A stretch of DNA of 24,927 nucleotides from the NCBI GenBank assembly GCA_002352105.1, contig DEHV01000048.1, forward strand, positions 1 through 24,927, written 5' to 3'. Positions 5,774 to 13,866 of this stretch are shown here, one piece after another. This stretch comes from Chitinophagaceae bacterium UBA2791. Its GTDB lineage: Bacteria; Bacteroidota; Bacteroidia; Chitinophagales; Chitinophagaceae. Both the position numbers and the translations under genes were made by a program. Every line of letters starts with the position of its first letter. The stretch's first letter is position 1. The notes beneath the pieces were generated by a model, which saw only the letters and a program-made list of their open reading frames with translations, searched no databases and was not told the DNA's origin.

Positions 5774-8700
5774 CTACCTGTTTATGCCCATCCCATCGGG
5801 AAGCGAAGTAAGATAGGCGATGAGATCCGACAATTCTTCGGGACTAAGCAATCTATCCAGGCCCGGCGGCATCATCGAAACATTTTGCGGCTCAATAGCC
5901 GTAATATCCGCGCGCGGTATCCGCGCCGTCTGCCCCGGAGCCGTTTCTATCACGACGGCCGCGGGCGTTTGTTCCTTGATGATACCGGAATAACTGGCGC
6001 CTGCGGTAATGATCTTCGAGGTCTCATATTCTCTTGCAAAGCTCGCGTTCGGATAAACGATGGCTTCCAGTATATCGTGACGCGAACGGATATCGCCGAT
6101 ATTGGTGAGATCAGGACCAAAATGCGCGCCTTCCCTGCTTACCTCGTGACAGGTGGAACATACAGCCTTGCCGAAGAAAAGCTGGCGTCCGCGACTCACA
6201 TCGCCGGTTTTTAATCCGGCTTCTATCTTTTGCAAATTGGACAATCTTTCGGCATGCCGCTCGCGCAATTGCGCCATTAAGGGCTCCGCCGATTTTTGGA
6301 CGGCGGCAGGAAACTCCCGAAACAGGTTTTGTACATCCTGTTCGGAAAGATTATCCAAACGATCAGACGATCGCTGCAACGCTTCTACCAACGCCTCTCC
6401 GACAGCGGCGTTGCCATTTCCCTGAAAAGCGCCGACCAGAGCAGGCAACAGGAATACGTCTGCCTGCGCCACCTGCGTCTTCGCAATGTCCAGAAGCTGG
6501 CCATCGCTTAATTTGGATTGAGCCAACACGCTGGCGGCCAGTTGCCTGATAGGCGAATCATTGGCGCTGTCCAGGGATTGCCTGATCATCTTAAACTCAT
6601 CCGCCGAGCACACCGGGTTCGTGAGCAATCGCGCTTTCAGCGCTTTGAGTCGAAAATCTTTCATCTGCCCCGGATCTGCTATAATGCTATTCAGGTGGCC
6701 ATTCAGTTCCCTGATATTTCGCGATTCGATCAACGCCAGCGTCTGCGCCCGGACCGTCATATCGTTCCCGTGTAACCGTTTTGCAAGCGGCGCGACCCAT
6801 GCTGCAGGTATTTTTTTCACGTCGGCTTCCTTAACCACATCCAGCAATAAGGTTATTGTTTCCGGCCGGGAAGCGGCGCCCAGCTGCTGAGCCAGGAAAT
6901 GCTGAAATTGCGGGTTCCCGCTGAAAACAACCATCAGTTTGCGGATATTTTCTGTTTCTGTTCCGGACAGACCGGTTCCATCCAGGTTATTCCGCAGAAA
7001 GCCAATGACGATATCCGCCCATTCGGGATGATGAGCCGCCGCCCAGATACCCGCATTCCGTAGTTGGGGATCGGCGCTGGAAAGAAAAACCGCAAGCTCT
7101 TCCTTACGTAGCGGCGATCCATCCATCTGATCCAGCGCGATAAGCGCGGCTTTGCGCGCATGCGGAGAAGGGTTTTGCAGTTCAGCCCTTGTTAGATTGG
7201 CGTTGTTCAGGCTGATCATAGCGTATATAATGGCATGTTCCACAAAACGATCATTGCTATCGGCTGCCGCTTTTATCAGCGCGGCGATGGCGCGGGAATC
7301 GCCTATCTGGCCCAACGCCGTGGCCGCCTGTCTCCTGACCGGGGCTTCCGGCTGTTGTACCAGGTCCATCAGCTTTTCCACCGACTCCTTATGTTTTGCC
7401 AGCCCCAGTATCCGGGCTGCCGCGGTTCGAACCAAAACGCCCTGATCGTCCAACGCGCTAGCGACCTCTTTTATAGCCCCCGGCGTTCCAATACGGCCAA
7501 GCGCAAATACCCCCGCTGCGCGCAGCGCTTCGCCGGAGGAAGCCAGCAACACATTTTTGATCGGCGCTACCGCCGGCTCTCCGGCTTCTACCAATAACTC
7601 AATGACTTTATCGCGAACAGCCGGCCGTTTGTCTTCACCGTGTTTTACCAGTTCCTCCGGCGTCAACGAAGAAAGGTTAAGGCGGGTTCCCCTGGGGTCT
7701 TGCACAGTCGCGGCGCCCGTCTTTCTTATCCTGTATATCCCTCCCCGTACATCCAACTTAGCTACCCGGGAGAGCGGGCAGCCGGCAATAAACCATCCGC
7801 CCGTATTCGCTACCAGCATAGAGCCGTCCGCATCCTGCCATACATCGGTCAGGTGTATATCCTGTACCGTGGAGACAATAAACGGTTCATCGATGGTACG
7901 ATAAGTAGCGCCCGAGGGAATCAGTTGATGACGCATAATGCGCCCGGTATTGAATTCTGCGCTGAAGAGGTTGCCTTCATATTCGTTCCCCCATGCCAAC
8001 CCGCGATAACGCATCAGGCCCGCAGGAGCTACGCGGGCGGTCTTGGACATCACGGGCATCAGCTCGCCGGTAAGCTTCAGGCTGTCTTTTTCAACGCTTG
8101 GATGAGGCTTGGGATAGGTTCCTCCCTCTACCCAATGCATCAGCGCGTCCCGCATACCGGCCTGCGGATCCATGAAATAGGTCATGGTGCCCAGGGCTTC
8201 GCCGGAAGGCATAAATACCAGTTCAATGGTATTATCGAATCCGCCGCCGGACATGGATTCCAGCCGCGACCCGTCCGGAAGACATCTCCAGATCCGGGCG
8301 CCGGCGCCCTTCAACCGGGTATTTTCCTTGGTCACAATATCGAATCCCCGCCTGGCATCTGTCATATACATCCATCCGTCCGGTCCAAAAAAAGGTCCGC
8401 CCAGTATAGAACCATTATTATGAAATACCCATCCCGTAAGGATCGTTTCCCGTTTGTCCGCAATCCCATCGCCATCGGTATCGGTAAGACGCAGCAGATC
8501 CGGGGCCGAGGTCGTATACAGGCTGCCCTTATAAAAATATCCGCCTTTTGGGTAAGTGATCGAATCGGCAAAGACCACGCTCTTGTCAAATTTTCCATCC
8601 CCATCCGTATCTTCCAACAGCCGGATCAGGAAACTGGGATTGTCCAGCATTTCCTGGGGCTTGGGCGTACTGCCGTCGGACTCAAATACGAACAACCTGC

Positions 8701-8929
8701 CGCTATCGTCAAAATGCGCAAACATGGGATACGCTATCTTATCCGGATCTACTGCTTTTTCAATGGTAAATCCTTCCGGGACCCTTAATCCGTCCAACTC
8801 CCGGAGGCCCGTATTATTTTCGGGTTGACAGGAAACGCTGATGACGGCAAGAAGAAAGACAACAATAACGGAGCGTGCATAAGCGGCGGCGCTGTTCGTC
8901 GGTATGCATAACATTCGGTCTTTTTTCAT
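5774..8929 (-). CDS. PVC-type lipoprotein: beta-propeller, HEAT repeats and cytochrome c
   Basis: A 1051-residue exported protein. A hydrophobic signal with Cys34 (VISVSC) indicates lipid anchoring. Residues about 50-400 form the Pirellula/Verrucomicrobium-type dehydrogenase-like propeller, with two Ca-binding-like DTDGDG loops (107-112, 150-155). Residues about 415-850 hold many HEAT repeats (AGVFALGRIGTPGAIKEVASAL, ATALGQIGDSRAIAALI). The C-terminal cytochrome c domain has the heme motif CSTCH (924-928) and a likely Met ligand (1019/1020, MMPPGL). Family members are thought to pass electrons from sugar or alcohol oxidation to the respiratory chain; the substrate is unknown. The start at 8929 is chosen because it gives a normal signal peptide; the frame is open up to 9007. 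Confidence 0.88.
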   Translation of the reverse strand: MKKDRMLCIPTNSAAAYARSVIVVFLLAVISVSCQPENNTGLRELDGLRVPEGFTIEKAVDPDKIAYPMFAHFDDSGRLFVFESDGSTPKPQEMLDNPSFLIRLLEDTDGDGKFDKSVVFADSITYPKGGYFYKGSLYTTSAPDLLRLTDTDGDGIADKRETILTGWVFHNNGSILGGPFFGPDGWMYMTDARRGFDIVTKENTRLKGAGARIWRCLPDGSRLESMSGGGFDNTIELVFMPSGEALGTMTYFMDPQAGMRDALMHWVEGGTYPKPHPSVEKDSLKLTGELMPVMSKTARVAPAGLMRYRGLAWGNEYEGNLFSAEFNTGRIMRHQLIPSGATYRTIDEPFIVSTVQDIHLTDVWQDADGSMLVANTGGWFIAGCPLSRVAKLDVRGGIYRIRKTGAATVQDPRGTRLNLSSLTPEELVKHGEDKRPAVRDKVIELLVEAGEPAVAPIKNVLLASSGEALRAAGVFALGRIGTPGAIKEVASALDDQGVLVRTAAARILGLAKHKESVEKLMDLVQQPEAPVRRQAATALGQIGDSRAIAALIKAAADSNDRFVEHAIIYAMISLNNANLTRAELQNPSPHARKAALIALDQMDGSPLRKEELAVFLSSADPQLRNAGIWAAAHHPEWADIVIGFLRNNLDGTGLSGTETENIRKLMVVFSGNPQFQHFLAQQLGAASRPETITLLLDVVKEADVKKIPAAWVAPLAKRLHGNDMTVRAQTLALIESRNIRELNGHLNSIIADPGQMKDFRLKALKARLLTNPVCSADEFKMIRQSLDSANDSPIRQLAASVLAQSKLSDGQLLDIAKTQVAQADVFLLPALVGAFQGNGNAAVGEALVEALQRSSDRLDNLSEQDVQNLFREFPAAVQKSAEPLMAQLRERHAERLSNLQKIEAGLKTGDVSRGRQLFFGKAVCSTCHEVSREGAHFGPDLTNIGDIRSRHDILEAIVYPNASFAREYETSKIITAGASYSGIIKEQTPAAVVIETAPGQTARIPRADITAIEPQNVSMMPPGLDRLLSPEELSDLIAYLTSLPDGMGINR

Positions 8930-9040
8930 CGACAAGCTTGATTTGAAATGAAGAATGAAATATACTAAAATAATGGGACACCCATGCCGGGTAAGTCCGA
9001 ATAGCATATGAAGATGCGTTAGGATTATACGCGCAAAGCG

Positions 9041-9048
9041 TAATTTTG
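9041..9048 (+). promoter_or_regulatory. candidate -7 element (TAATTTTG) very close to a start codon
   Basis: TAATTTTG matches TAnnTTTG exactly and ends only 5 nt before the ATG at 9054. A transcript from it would be nearly leaderless. No TTTG stands 20 nt upstream, so the -33 part is weak. Confidence 0.4.
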
Positions 9049-9053
9049 CAGGT

Positions 9054-9314
9054 ATGGATTGCAGAAGCGCTTTTAACAGCCTGGCCGATCTTCGGTTAAT
9101 ACTGGAAAACCTTTACGCCAAGAAGGAAGAAGCATCCCTGCTGGTGGACAAAGGCGGACTGACCAGAATGAAGGGCCTGATCGCCGATATCAAGCCGGCG
9201 GGGGGATCCGATATGGGGGAAACGGTATTTCATCTGGAAAACGGCGACAGCTTTACGCTCCGCCAGGTCGCCGCCGTAAATGGCGAATTCCGGTCGGAAT
9301 ATTTTGAATGTTGA
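9054..9314 (+). CDS. small hypothetical protein (86 aa)
   Basis: An 86-residue soluble protein of no recognised family. The N-terminus is a charged amphipathic helix (about 5-28). The rest has alternating strands (LTRMKGLIADI, ETVFHLENGDSFTLRQVAAVNG), which would fit a small SH3- or Sm-like barrel; that is a guess. It is divergent from the PVC-type gene and has a consensus -7 element just before the ATG. Coding seems likely from the regular amino acid pattern and the promoter match, but there is no homology evidence to offer. Confidence 0.65.
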   Translation: MDCRSAFNSLADLRLILENLYAKKEEASLLVDKGGLTRMKGLIADIKPAGGSDMGETVFHLENGDSFTLRQVAAVNGEFRSEYFEC

Positions 9315-9471
9315 GGATCAGCTTTTAACGCCCTGCCACAGTAGAAGTTCCGCCTCCGATAGTCGAATGCTGAGTTTACGAATAAAAATGCCCGACCCGC
9401 AATAACGGCTGAAGGCATATGCTTAGCAACCATCGAAGAAAGGCCTGAAGGCTGCGCGTCATAGCGTGGCG

Positions 9472-10332
9472 CTACGGCAGGTATTTCTGTTTCATCTCTT
9501 TCGTGAACAGAAACCCCTTCTCCGCAATATCCCAGGTTGGCGAAAAGGTTCTCCAAACATTAATGGAATTGGCAAACCCCTCGTCGCTCCTGGAAAAAGC
9601 CTCTATTGTTAGCCAACCTTCATAACCTATTTTAGATAATGTTGAAAAACTCTCCTCCCACTGCACATGACCGTCGCCCGGCGTTCCCCTGTCGTTCTCG
9701 CTGATATGAACATGCGCCAGTTTATCCTTCAGCATTTCGATTGCCGGCGCTAATTTTTTTTCCTCTATATTGGCATGATGGGTATCGAACATGACGCATA
9801 CATTCGGGTGGTCTGCCATCGTTGCGAGTTTGAACAGCTGCGCTGCCGTATTGCATAGATAACATTCAAACCGGTTCAGCGCTTCGAGAGCAAAAATCAC
9901 CTGCGATGCAGCGGCATATTCGCCCGCGATATGCAGGGTTTCCGCGCTCCATTTAAATTCATCTTCGGATGGAGGCCGTTGACGGAAATGCTTAAATGCA
10001 GAATGAACAGGACCGCAGATAACCTTAGCGCCCAGATCATTTGCGCGATCAACCGCCCATTTTAATTTTTCTACGGCCTTGCCTCGCACGGCGGCAGATT
10101 CGCTTATCGGATCATGCTCCGGTCCCAATCCCAATACGCAGGTCGACTCGAGCCCGCAGGCGCTTAGATGCTTGCCAAAATCAATATAGGATTGATCGCT
10201 ACTTTCCCCCATAAAACATTCCACGCCATCATATCCGATTTCTTTTAACCTCTCGGCCACGGGGTTGAGCGCTGGCGACAATGTTGAGGACCAGGGCAAA
10301 AGGTTAAACCCGATCTTATGTTTTTTTTCCAT
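9472..10332 (-). CDS. ketose 3-epimerase family protein (D-tagatose/D-psicose 3-epimerase type)
   Basis: A 286-residue TIM-barrel sugar epimerase of the xylose-isomerase-like superfamily. The four metal and catalytic residues of D-psicose/D-tagatose 3-epimerases are all present with the family spacing: Glu150 (EALNRFECY), Asp183 (DTHHANIEE), His209 (HVHISENDRGTPGDG) and Glu244 (TIEAF). The reaction expected is Mn-dependent C3 epimerisation of free ketoses; the exact sugar cannot be read from the sequence. No signal peptide is visible, so it is cytoplasmic. It could instead act on a 3-keto or inositol-like sugar, as some relatives do. It stands alone on its strand, 140 nt from the small gene on the + strand. 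Confidence 0.87.
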   Translation of the reverse strand: MEKKHKIGFNLLPWSSTLSPALNPVAERLKEIGYDGVECFMGESSDQSYIDFGKHLSACGLESTCVLGLGPEHDPISESAAVRGKAVEKLKWAVDRANDLGAKVICGPVHSAFKHFRQRPPSEDEFKWSAETLHIAGEYAAASQVIFALEALNRFECYLCNTAAQLFKLATMADHPNVCVMFDTHHANIEEKKLAPAIEMLKDKLAHVHISENDRGTPGDGHVQWEESFSTLSKIGYEGWLTIEAFSRSDEGFANSINVWRTFSPTWDIAEKGFLFTKEMKQKYLP

Positions 10333-10630
10333 AGTATAAATTATAGACGTTGTTTGCCATACGCGCTCAAATCCCTTATCTGGTTTCCCTGGCAGATGAA
10401 ACAGGCGCAGCGTAACCAGACAAGATAACCAAAATCAGGCAAAATAAGCCACAATCCGCCGGCTCCTCAGCTTCAAGGGTCTATACAGGCGGGATGGTTT
10501 ACGCACAATAAAATGATTTATCACCCCGGATCCGGCAACGGCAACTCCCTGTTCTCCCAACAGGATGGCATAATTTTATATGGAGATTATCTGTATTATA
10601 TTATACACAATAACGGTTAAACCAAAGCGC
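10333..10630. other. 298-nt intergenic region between divergent genes
   Basis: This stretch separates the epimerase gene (-) and the DUF4251 lipoprotein gene (+), so it must hold two promoters. No exact TTTG-N20-TAnnTTTG pair is seen on either strand. TAATTTTA at 10571 is a 7/8 match for the + strand. No open frame of note, RNA gene or repeat is visible. Confidence 0.5.
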
Positions 10631-11110
10631 ATGCGTTCACCATCAGTCTTTCTATATATGGCTTTTCTGATCGGCATATCCTGCTCGGCGCCCAGGGAAG
10701 CGCAACAAACCAGCAGGGCGGATATCCGGTCGGCCGTTACCGGGCAGGCGTATACTTTCAAAGCGCGGAATGCGGAACCTGCAAGGGGGAGAAGCAGGAT
10801 CCTTACCTCGGAATACGAGCTGCGCGTCTCAAAAGATACGCTGATTGCTCATCTTCCCTATTTTGGACGAGCTTATACCGCCCCGATGGACCCCGGTTCC
10901 GGAGGGATAAACTTTACTTCGGTCGACTTCAGCCATTCCCTGACAGAAAGACAAAGCGGAGGATGGCAGATTATCATAAAACCCAACGACGTACGGGATA
11001 TACAACAATTGTTTTTAACGATTTCCGAAGATGGTTATGGCAGCCTGCAAGTAACCGACAACAACCGACAGCCCATTTCTTTTACCGGGCATATAGAAAG
11101 GAACAAATGA
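10631..11110 (+). CDS. DUF4251 lipoprotein
   Basis: A 159-residue secreted protein of the DUF4251 family, common and uncharacterised in Bacteroidota. A short signal (MRSPSVFLYMAFLIGISC) ends at Cys18, a probable lipidation site. The DUF4251 core follows: AYTFKARNAEPARG, SEYELRVSKDTLIAHLPYFGRAY and GINFTSVDFSH, ending in QLFLTISEDGYGSLQV. The start at 10631 is preferred over an in-frame ATG at 10580, because it leaves a proper signal peptide. It is likely anchored in the outer or inner membrane facing the periplasm. No role is known. Confidence 0.83.
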   Translation: MRSPSVFLYMAFLIGISCSAPREAQQTSRADIRSAVTGQAYTFKARNAEPARGRSRILTSEYELRVSKDTLIAHLPYFGRAYTAPMDPGSGGINFTSVDFSHSLTERQSGGWQIIIKPNDVRDIQQLFLTISEDGYGSLQVTDNNRQPISFTGHIERNK

Positions 11111-11214
11111 ACAGATCGCTATAACCCGGCCTCGCCGTAGAACCAGAACCGCACGGTAAGGTTGCGGATACCCCTAGCCGATAATATTATTCTTTTAATC
11201 TAAATATAATAGTT

Positions 11215-11739
11215 ATGAAAAAGACCGTTCTACCAGCTATAATGGGCGTTATTGTCGCCCTGTCAGCCTGTAACAACCAAGCCGGAAACGAAAGCAATAT
11301 AGAGCTTAACCTGGACAGTATCCGCGAAAACGCGAAGGCTCAGGCGGATGTAGACAAGACATCCCTTGTCATGAAAAACGGGCTGCTGCTCAACGCCGCC
11401 CAGGAAGTTCCCGCTAATAACAGCCCCGCCAGCGGAACCGTCAACATATCCTACAATAAAGAAAACCGCATGCTTTCGTATACAGTTAACTGGGATGGAC
11501 TGACCGATAAACCGACAATGGCCCATATTCATGGAACAGCGCCCAGGGGTGAAAATGCCGGCGTTAAGCACGACCTGACCGCTGTTATTCCCAAAGAAAA
11601 ATCAGGCAGCTTTTCTGATTCCGTATTGGTCGATGGAAGCGTAATAAAAGAAGATAGCTTATTAGCCGGCTTTTATTATTTTAATATTCATACGCCAGCA
11701 CATCCCGGCGGCGAGATCAGGTGTCAGATCGAATTTTAA
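11215..11739 (+). CDS. CHRD-domain lipoprotein
   Basis: A 174-residue lipoprotein. The signal MKKTVLPAIMGVIVALSAC carries a good lipobox (LSAC, Cys19), followed by a polar linker. A CHRD (chordin-type) beta-sandwich domain runs from about 53 to 174, with LLNAAQEVPANNSPASGTVNISYN, the AHIHGTAPRGENAG motif and YYFNIHTPAHPGGEIRCQI at the end. Bacterial CHRD proteins are cell-surface or periplasmic and of unknown function; their conserved His residues have led to suggestions of metal binding. It lies 104 nt after the DUF4251 gene. A hairpin at 11816-11838 may end the transcript. Confidence 0.88.
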   Translation: MKKTVLPAIMGVIVALSACNNQAGNESNIELNLDSIRENAKAQADVDKTSLVMKNGLLLNAAQEVPANNSPASGTVNISYNKENRMLSYTVNWDGLTDKPTMAHIHGTAPRGENAGVKHDLTAVIPKEKSGSFSDSVLVDGSVIKEDSLLAGFYYFNIHTPAHPGGEIRCQIEF

Positions 11740-11815
11740 CATGACTTATTTATGACACTACCCGGGCTTTAATACTCTTCTAAATATTAATTGAATTTTA
11801 ATATGGACAAAACGC

Positions 11816-11838
11816 CGGATAGGCATTGCCGCTATCCG
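11816..11838 (+). terminator. hairpin CGGATAG-N9-CTATCCG
   Basis: A perfect 7-bp stem with a 9-nt loop begins 77 nt after the CHRD stop and is followed by ATCTTTA. The T-run is short, so a terminator role is only likely. Confidence 0.4.
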
Positions 11839-11912
11839 ATCTTTAATGTGGCTCAATGCACAAACGGCGCCTCAATGCAGCATGCATAAACCATGACTCC
11901 TTCCTAATTTAC

Positions 11913-11946
11913 AAACCCGGTTCTGCATATTTGTCAGACCGGGTTT
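11913..11946 (+). terminator. strong hairpin AAACCCGGT...ACCGGGTTT
   Basis: A perfect 9-bp stem (11913-11921 with 11938-11946) continues after a 1-nt bulge into a further CTG/CAG pair, with a 9-nt loop. The stem begins with A's and ends in TTTATTA, as expected for a rho-independent terminator that could work in both directions. Confidence 0.55.
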
Positions 11947-12067
11947 ATTACAATTTATACGGGTCTATTCCGGCATAAAAATTGTCCGATTTTTATATCC
12001 CCCAAACCTTATTTCAGCGAATAGTAAACTGAAGACTGAAGTTCTTGAGCGTTTAAAATTACTATGT

Positions 12068-12385
12068 ATGAAAAACATAAAAACAAGGAAGGGAGCGATA
12101 CCCGCTTTTTTACTAGCATCCTTAGCTTTTACCATTTTTCAAACTGCCGCTATAAAGGGAACCATTACTCCTGCAGATGCCGCTACCAATGTGTGGGCCA
12201 TCACCGGCAAGGATACATTCAGCGGCAGCATACTTGAAAATCGTTTTGAATTCGACAAGATCAAGCCGGGAACCTATCAAATTGTGGTAGAGGCCTCGCC
12301 CCCTTATAAGAACGGCGTTAAAAATGACGTGGTCGTAAAAAAAGACCTGACCGTTGACGTGGGGGAGATCGCACTTGAAAAATAG
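12068..12385 (+). CDS. small exported protein with carboxypeptidase-regulatory-like fold
   Basis: A 105-residue protein. A basic N-terminus and hydrophobic stretch (about 8-27, GAIPAFLLASLAFTIFQTAA) act as a signal peptide or anchor. The rest (28-105) has the pattern of a carboxypeptidase-regulatory/transthyretin-like beta-sandwich: IKGTITPADAATNVWAI, FEFDKIKPGTYQIVVEA and a last strand VDVGEIALE. Such domains usually accompany larger surface proteins, so a stand-alone copy is somewhat unusual. No enzyme activity is expected. A similar fold occurs three times in the repeat protein at the right edge of the window. Confidence 0.7.
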   Translation: MKNIKTRKGAIPAFLLASLAFTIFQTAAIKGTITPADAATNVWAITGKDTFSGSILENRFEFDKIKPGTYQIVVEASPPYKNGVKNDVVVKKDLTVDVGEIALEK

Positions 12386-12505
12386 ATCCTCCCCGGATCG
12401 GGTTTCGGAGCGAGCAGAAAATTCCAACTCAGATCCATTTTTAAGGCAATCATTTCATTTAGCCGATAAAATCAAATCTATTCATTTTTTAAAACAACAT
12501 ATGAC

Positions 12506-13207
12506 ATGGCGACCAATACGGCAGACAAGAAAGCGCATACAACAGACAGGATAGAGAAAAAAAACGCCCCTGATTCTCCCTACGTTATTAAAAACCGCGG
12601 GCAGGGCAGATTGTTTGAAAACGAAAACCTGGAGAGGCTTACAAAATCTTCCCCGGCGGTTATTTTCTCTATCTATATTCCCGTAATAGCGGGCATGCTC
12701 TACTATGGCATTGCTTATAAAGACCTCTCCGTAACGCGCGCGATCATCATGTTCTTTTCGGGAATGTTGTTCTGGTCCTTCTTTGAATACCTCATGCATC
12801 GGTACATATTTCATTTTATAACGGAAAACCCCAGGTTAAACAAGATCATATATAAATTTCACGGCGTTCATCATGAGTATCCGAGGGATAAAGAAAGACT
12901 ATTCATGCCCCCGGTTCCAAGCTTGCTTATCGCGTCGATCCTGTTCTCCCTCGCGTACCTGACGCTCGGATGGCAGGCGTTGGCCTTTTTCCCGGGATTT
13001 ATATTTGGATATTTATTATATGGCTCTATTCATTATGCCATTCATGCTTTTCCGCCGCCGCCGGGACTAAAAGCGTTATGGAGAAACCATCATCTTCATC
13101 ATTATAAATACCCCGACCGCGGGTTCGGCGTGAGTTCGGTGATCTGGGATGTTATATTCGGGACCGTTCCAAAAAAAGAAAAGAAAGATAAAACGGAAGC
13201 GGCCTAG
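12506..13207 (+). CDS. fatty-acid hydroxylase / sterol desaturase superfamily membrane enzyme
   Basis: A 233-residue di-iron membrane oxygenase. Hydrophobic segments near 50-70, 78-100, 137-155 and 158-180 flank the histidine clusters of the Scs7/FA2H type: H98-RYIF-H103, HGVHH (119-123), H176-YAI-H180, and HHLHH (195-199). The sequence MHRYIFHF and GVHHEYP closely follow the fatty-acid 2-hydroxylase pattern, so the expected reaction is O2-dependent 2-hydroxylation of a (sphingo)lipid acyl chain, which is plausible because many Bacteroidota make sphingolipids. There is no N-terminal cytochrome b5 domain. ATG 12506 is in frame; a nearby ATG at 12501 is in another frame. Confidence 0.85.
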   Translation: MATNTADKKAHTTDRIEKKNAPDSPYVIKNRGQGRLFENENLERLTKSSPAVIFSIYIPVIAGMLYYGIAYKDLSVTRAIIMFFSGMLFWSFFEYLMHRYIFHFITENPRLNKIIYKFHGVHHEYPRDKERLFMPPVPSLLIASILFSLAYLTLGWQALAFFPGFIFGYLLYGSIHYAIHAFPPPPGLKALWRNHHLHHYKYPDRGFGVSSVIWDVIFGTVPKKEKKDKTEAA

Positions 13208-13225
13208 ATTTCCCGGGGTATTCGT

Positions 13226-13245
13226 TTGGGGCAAATACTCCCCAA
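13226..13245. terminator. hairpin TTGGGG-N8-CCCCAA between convergent genes
   Basis: A 6-bp perfect GC-rich stem lies 19 nt after the hydroxylase stop and before the convergent metallophosphoesterase gene. No T-run follows, so termination is only a suggestion. Confidence 0.35.
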
Positions 13246-13332
13246 CCTGAATGCCGGCAAAACAAATAAGCCGGGAATGCGCCAACGACTGAAACGCCAA
13301 TGCGCATAGGGCTAAAGAATAACCGGTATGCA

Positions 13333-13827
13333 TTAGCGTTTACCTAACTCTATCACTTCACAGTCCCTGATATCATCGCCGTCAATGGCGAAACGGACGA
13401 TTGTTCTCATCTGGTGCCAGCCCTGTTTTCCGGCGGCCCCGGGATTGATATGCAAACACCCGTAGCTTTTATCATACATGATCTTTAAAATATGAGAATG
13501 GCCGCTGATAAATAATTGGGGGGCGGCCCGCAGCATTTCCGCTTTCACCGCAGGCGCGTATCTGCCAGGATAGCCGCCGATATGCGTCATCAGCACATCT
13601 ACCTGTTCGCAGCGCCATCTCAGCGTTTCGGGGAAAAGGCTGCGGATATCATATCCGTCGATATTTCCATATACTGCTTTGAGGGGTTTAAAGCTACTGA
13701 GTTTCTCCGCAAGCTCAGCGGTTCCAAAGTCGCCTCCATGCCAGATCTCATCGCAATGCTCAAAATGTCTGAAAATGTTTTCATCCAGATAATGATGCGT
13801 ATCAGATAAAAGTCCTATCCGCGTCAA
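13333..13827 (-). CDS. YfcE/MJ0936-type metallophosphoesterase
   Basis: A 164-residue cytoplasmic two-metal phosphodiesterase. All metal-binding motifs are present: Asp9-x-His11 (SDTHH), GD33 (HGGD), GN55 (YGNID), His82 (THIGG), and GH110-S-H112 (ISGHSH), then INPGAAG. The small size matches the YfcE/MJ0936 family, active on phosphodiesters in vitro; the natural substrate is unknown. The start is a TTG (complement of CAA at 13825-13827), because no ATG precedes the first essential motif. It lies 39 nt downstream of the aldehyde dehydrogenase gene and could be co-transcribed with it. Confidence 0.87.
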   Translation of the reverse strand: MTRIGLLSDTHHYLDENIFRHFEHCDEIWHGGDFGTAELAEKLSSFKPLKAVYGNIDGYDIRSLFPETLRWRCEQVDVLMTHIGGYPGRYAPAVKAEMLRAAPQLFISGHSHILKIMYDKSYGCLHINPGAAGKQGWHQMRTIVRFAIDGDDIRDCEVIELGKR

Positions 13828-13866
13828 AAGAAAATAATTTCGATAAAGATATATTTTTTACCGCCG

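Larger units (their letters stand above)
11740..12067. other. 328-nt intergenic region with two hairpins
   Basis: No gene is seen between the CHRD gene and the next secreted-protein gene. Two inverted repeats (11816-11838 and 11913-11946) are listed separately. No exact TAnnTTTG element was found before 12068. Confidence 0.6.

Noticed and set aside
7640..8788. 382-codon open frame on the + strand
   Set aside because: It is antisense to the PVC-type gene, whose domains and motifs are unambiguous; the + strand translation shows no domain pattern.
9230..9556. 108-codon frame on the - strand
   Set aside because: It overlaps two better-supported genes and has no domain pattern; the 157-nt gap between them is treated as non-coding.
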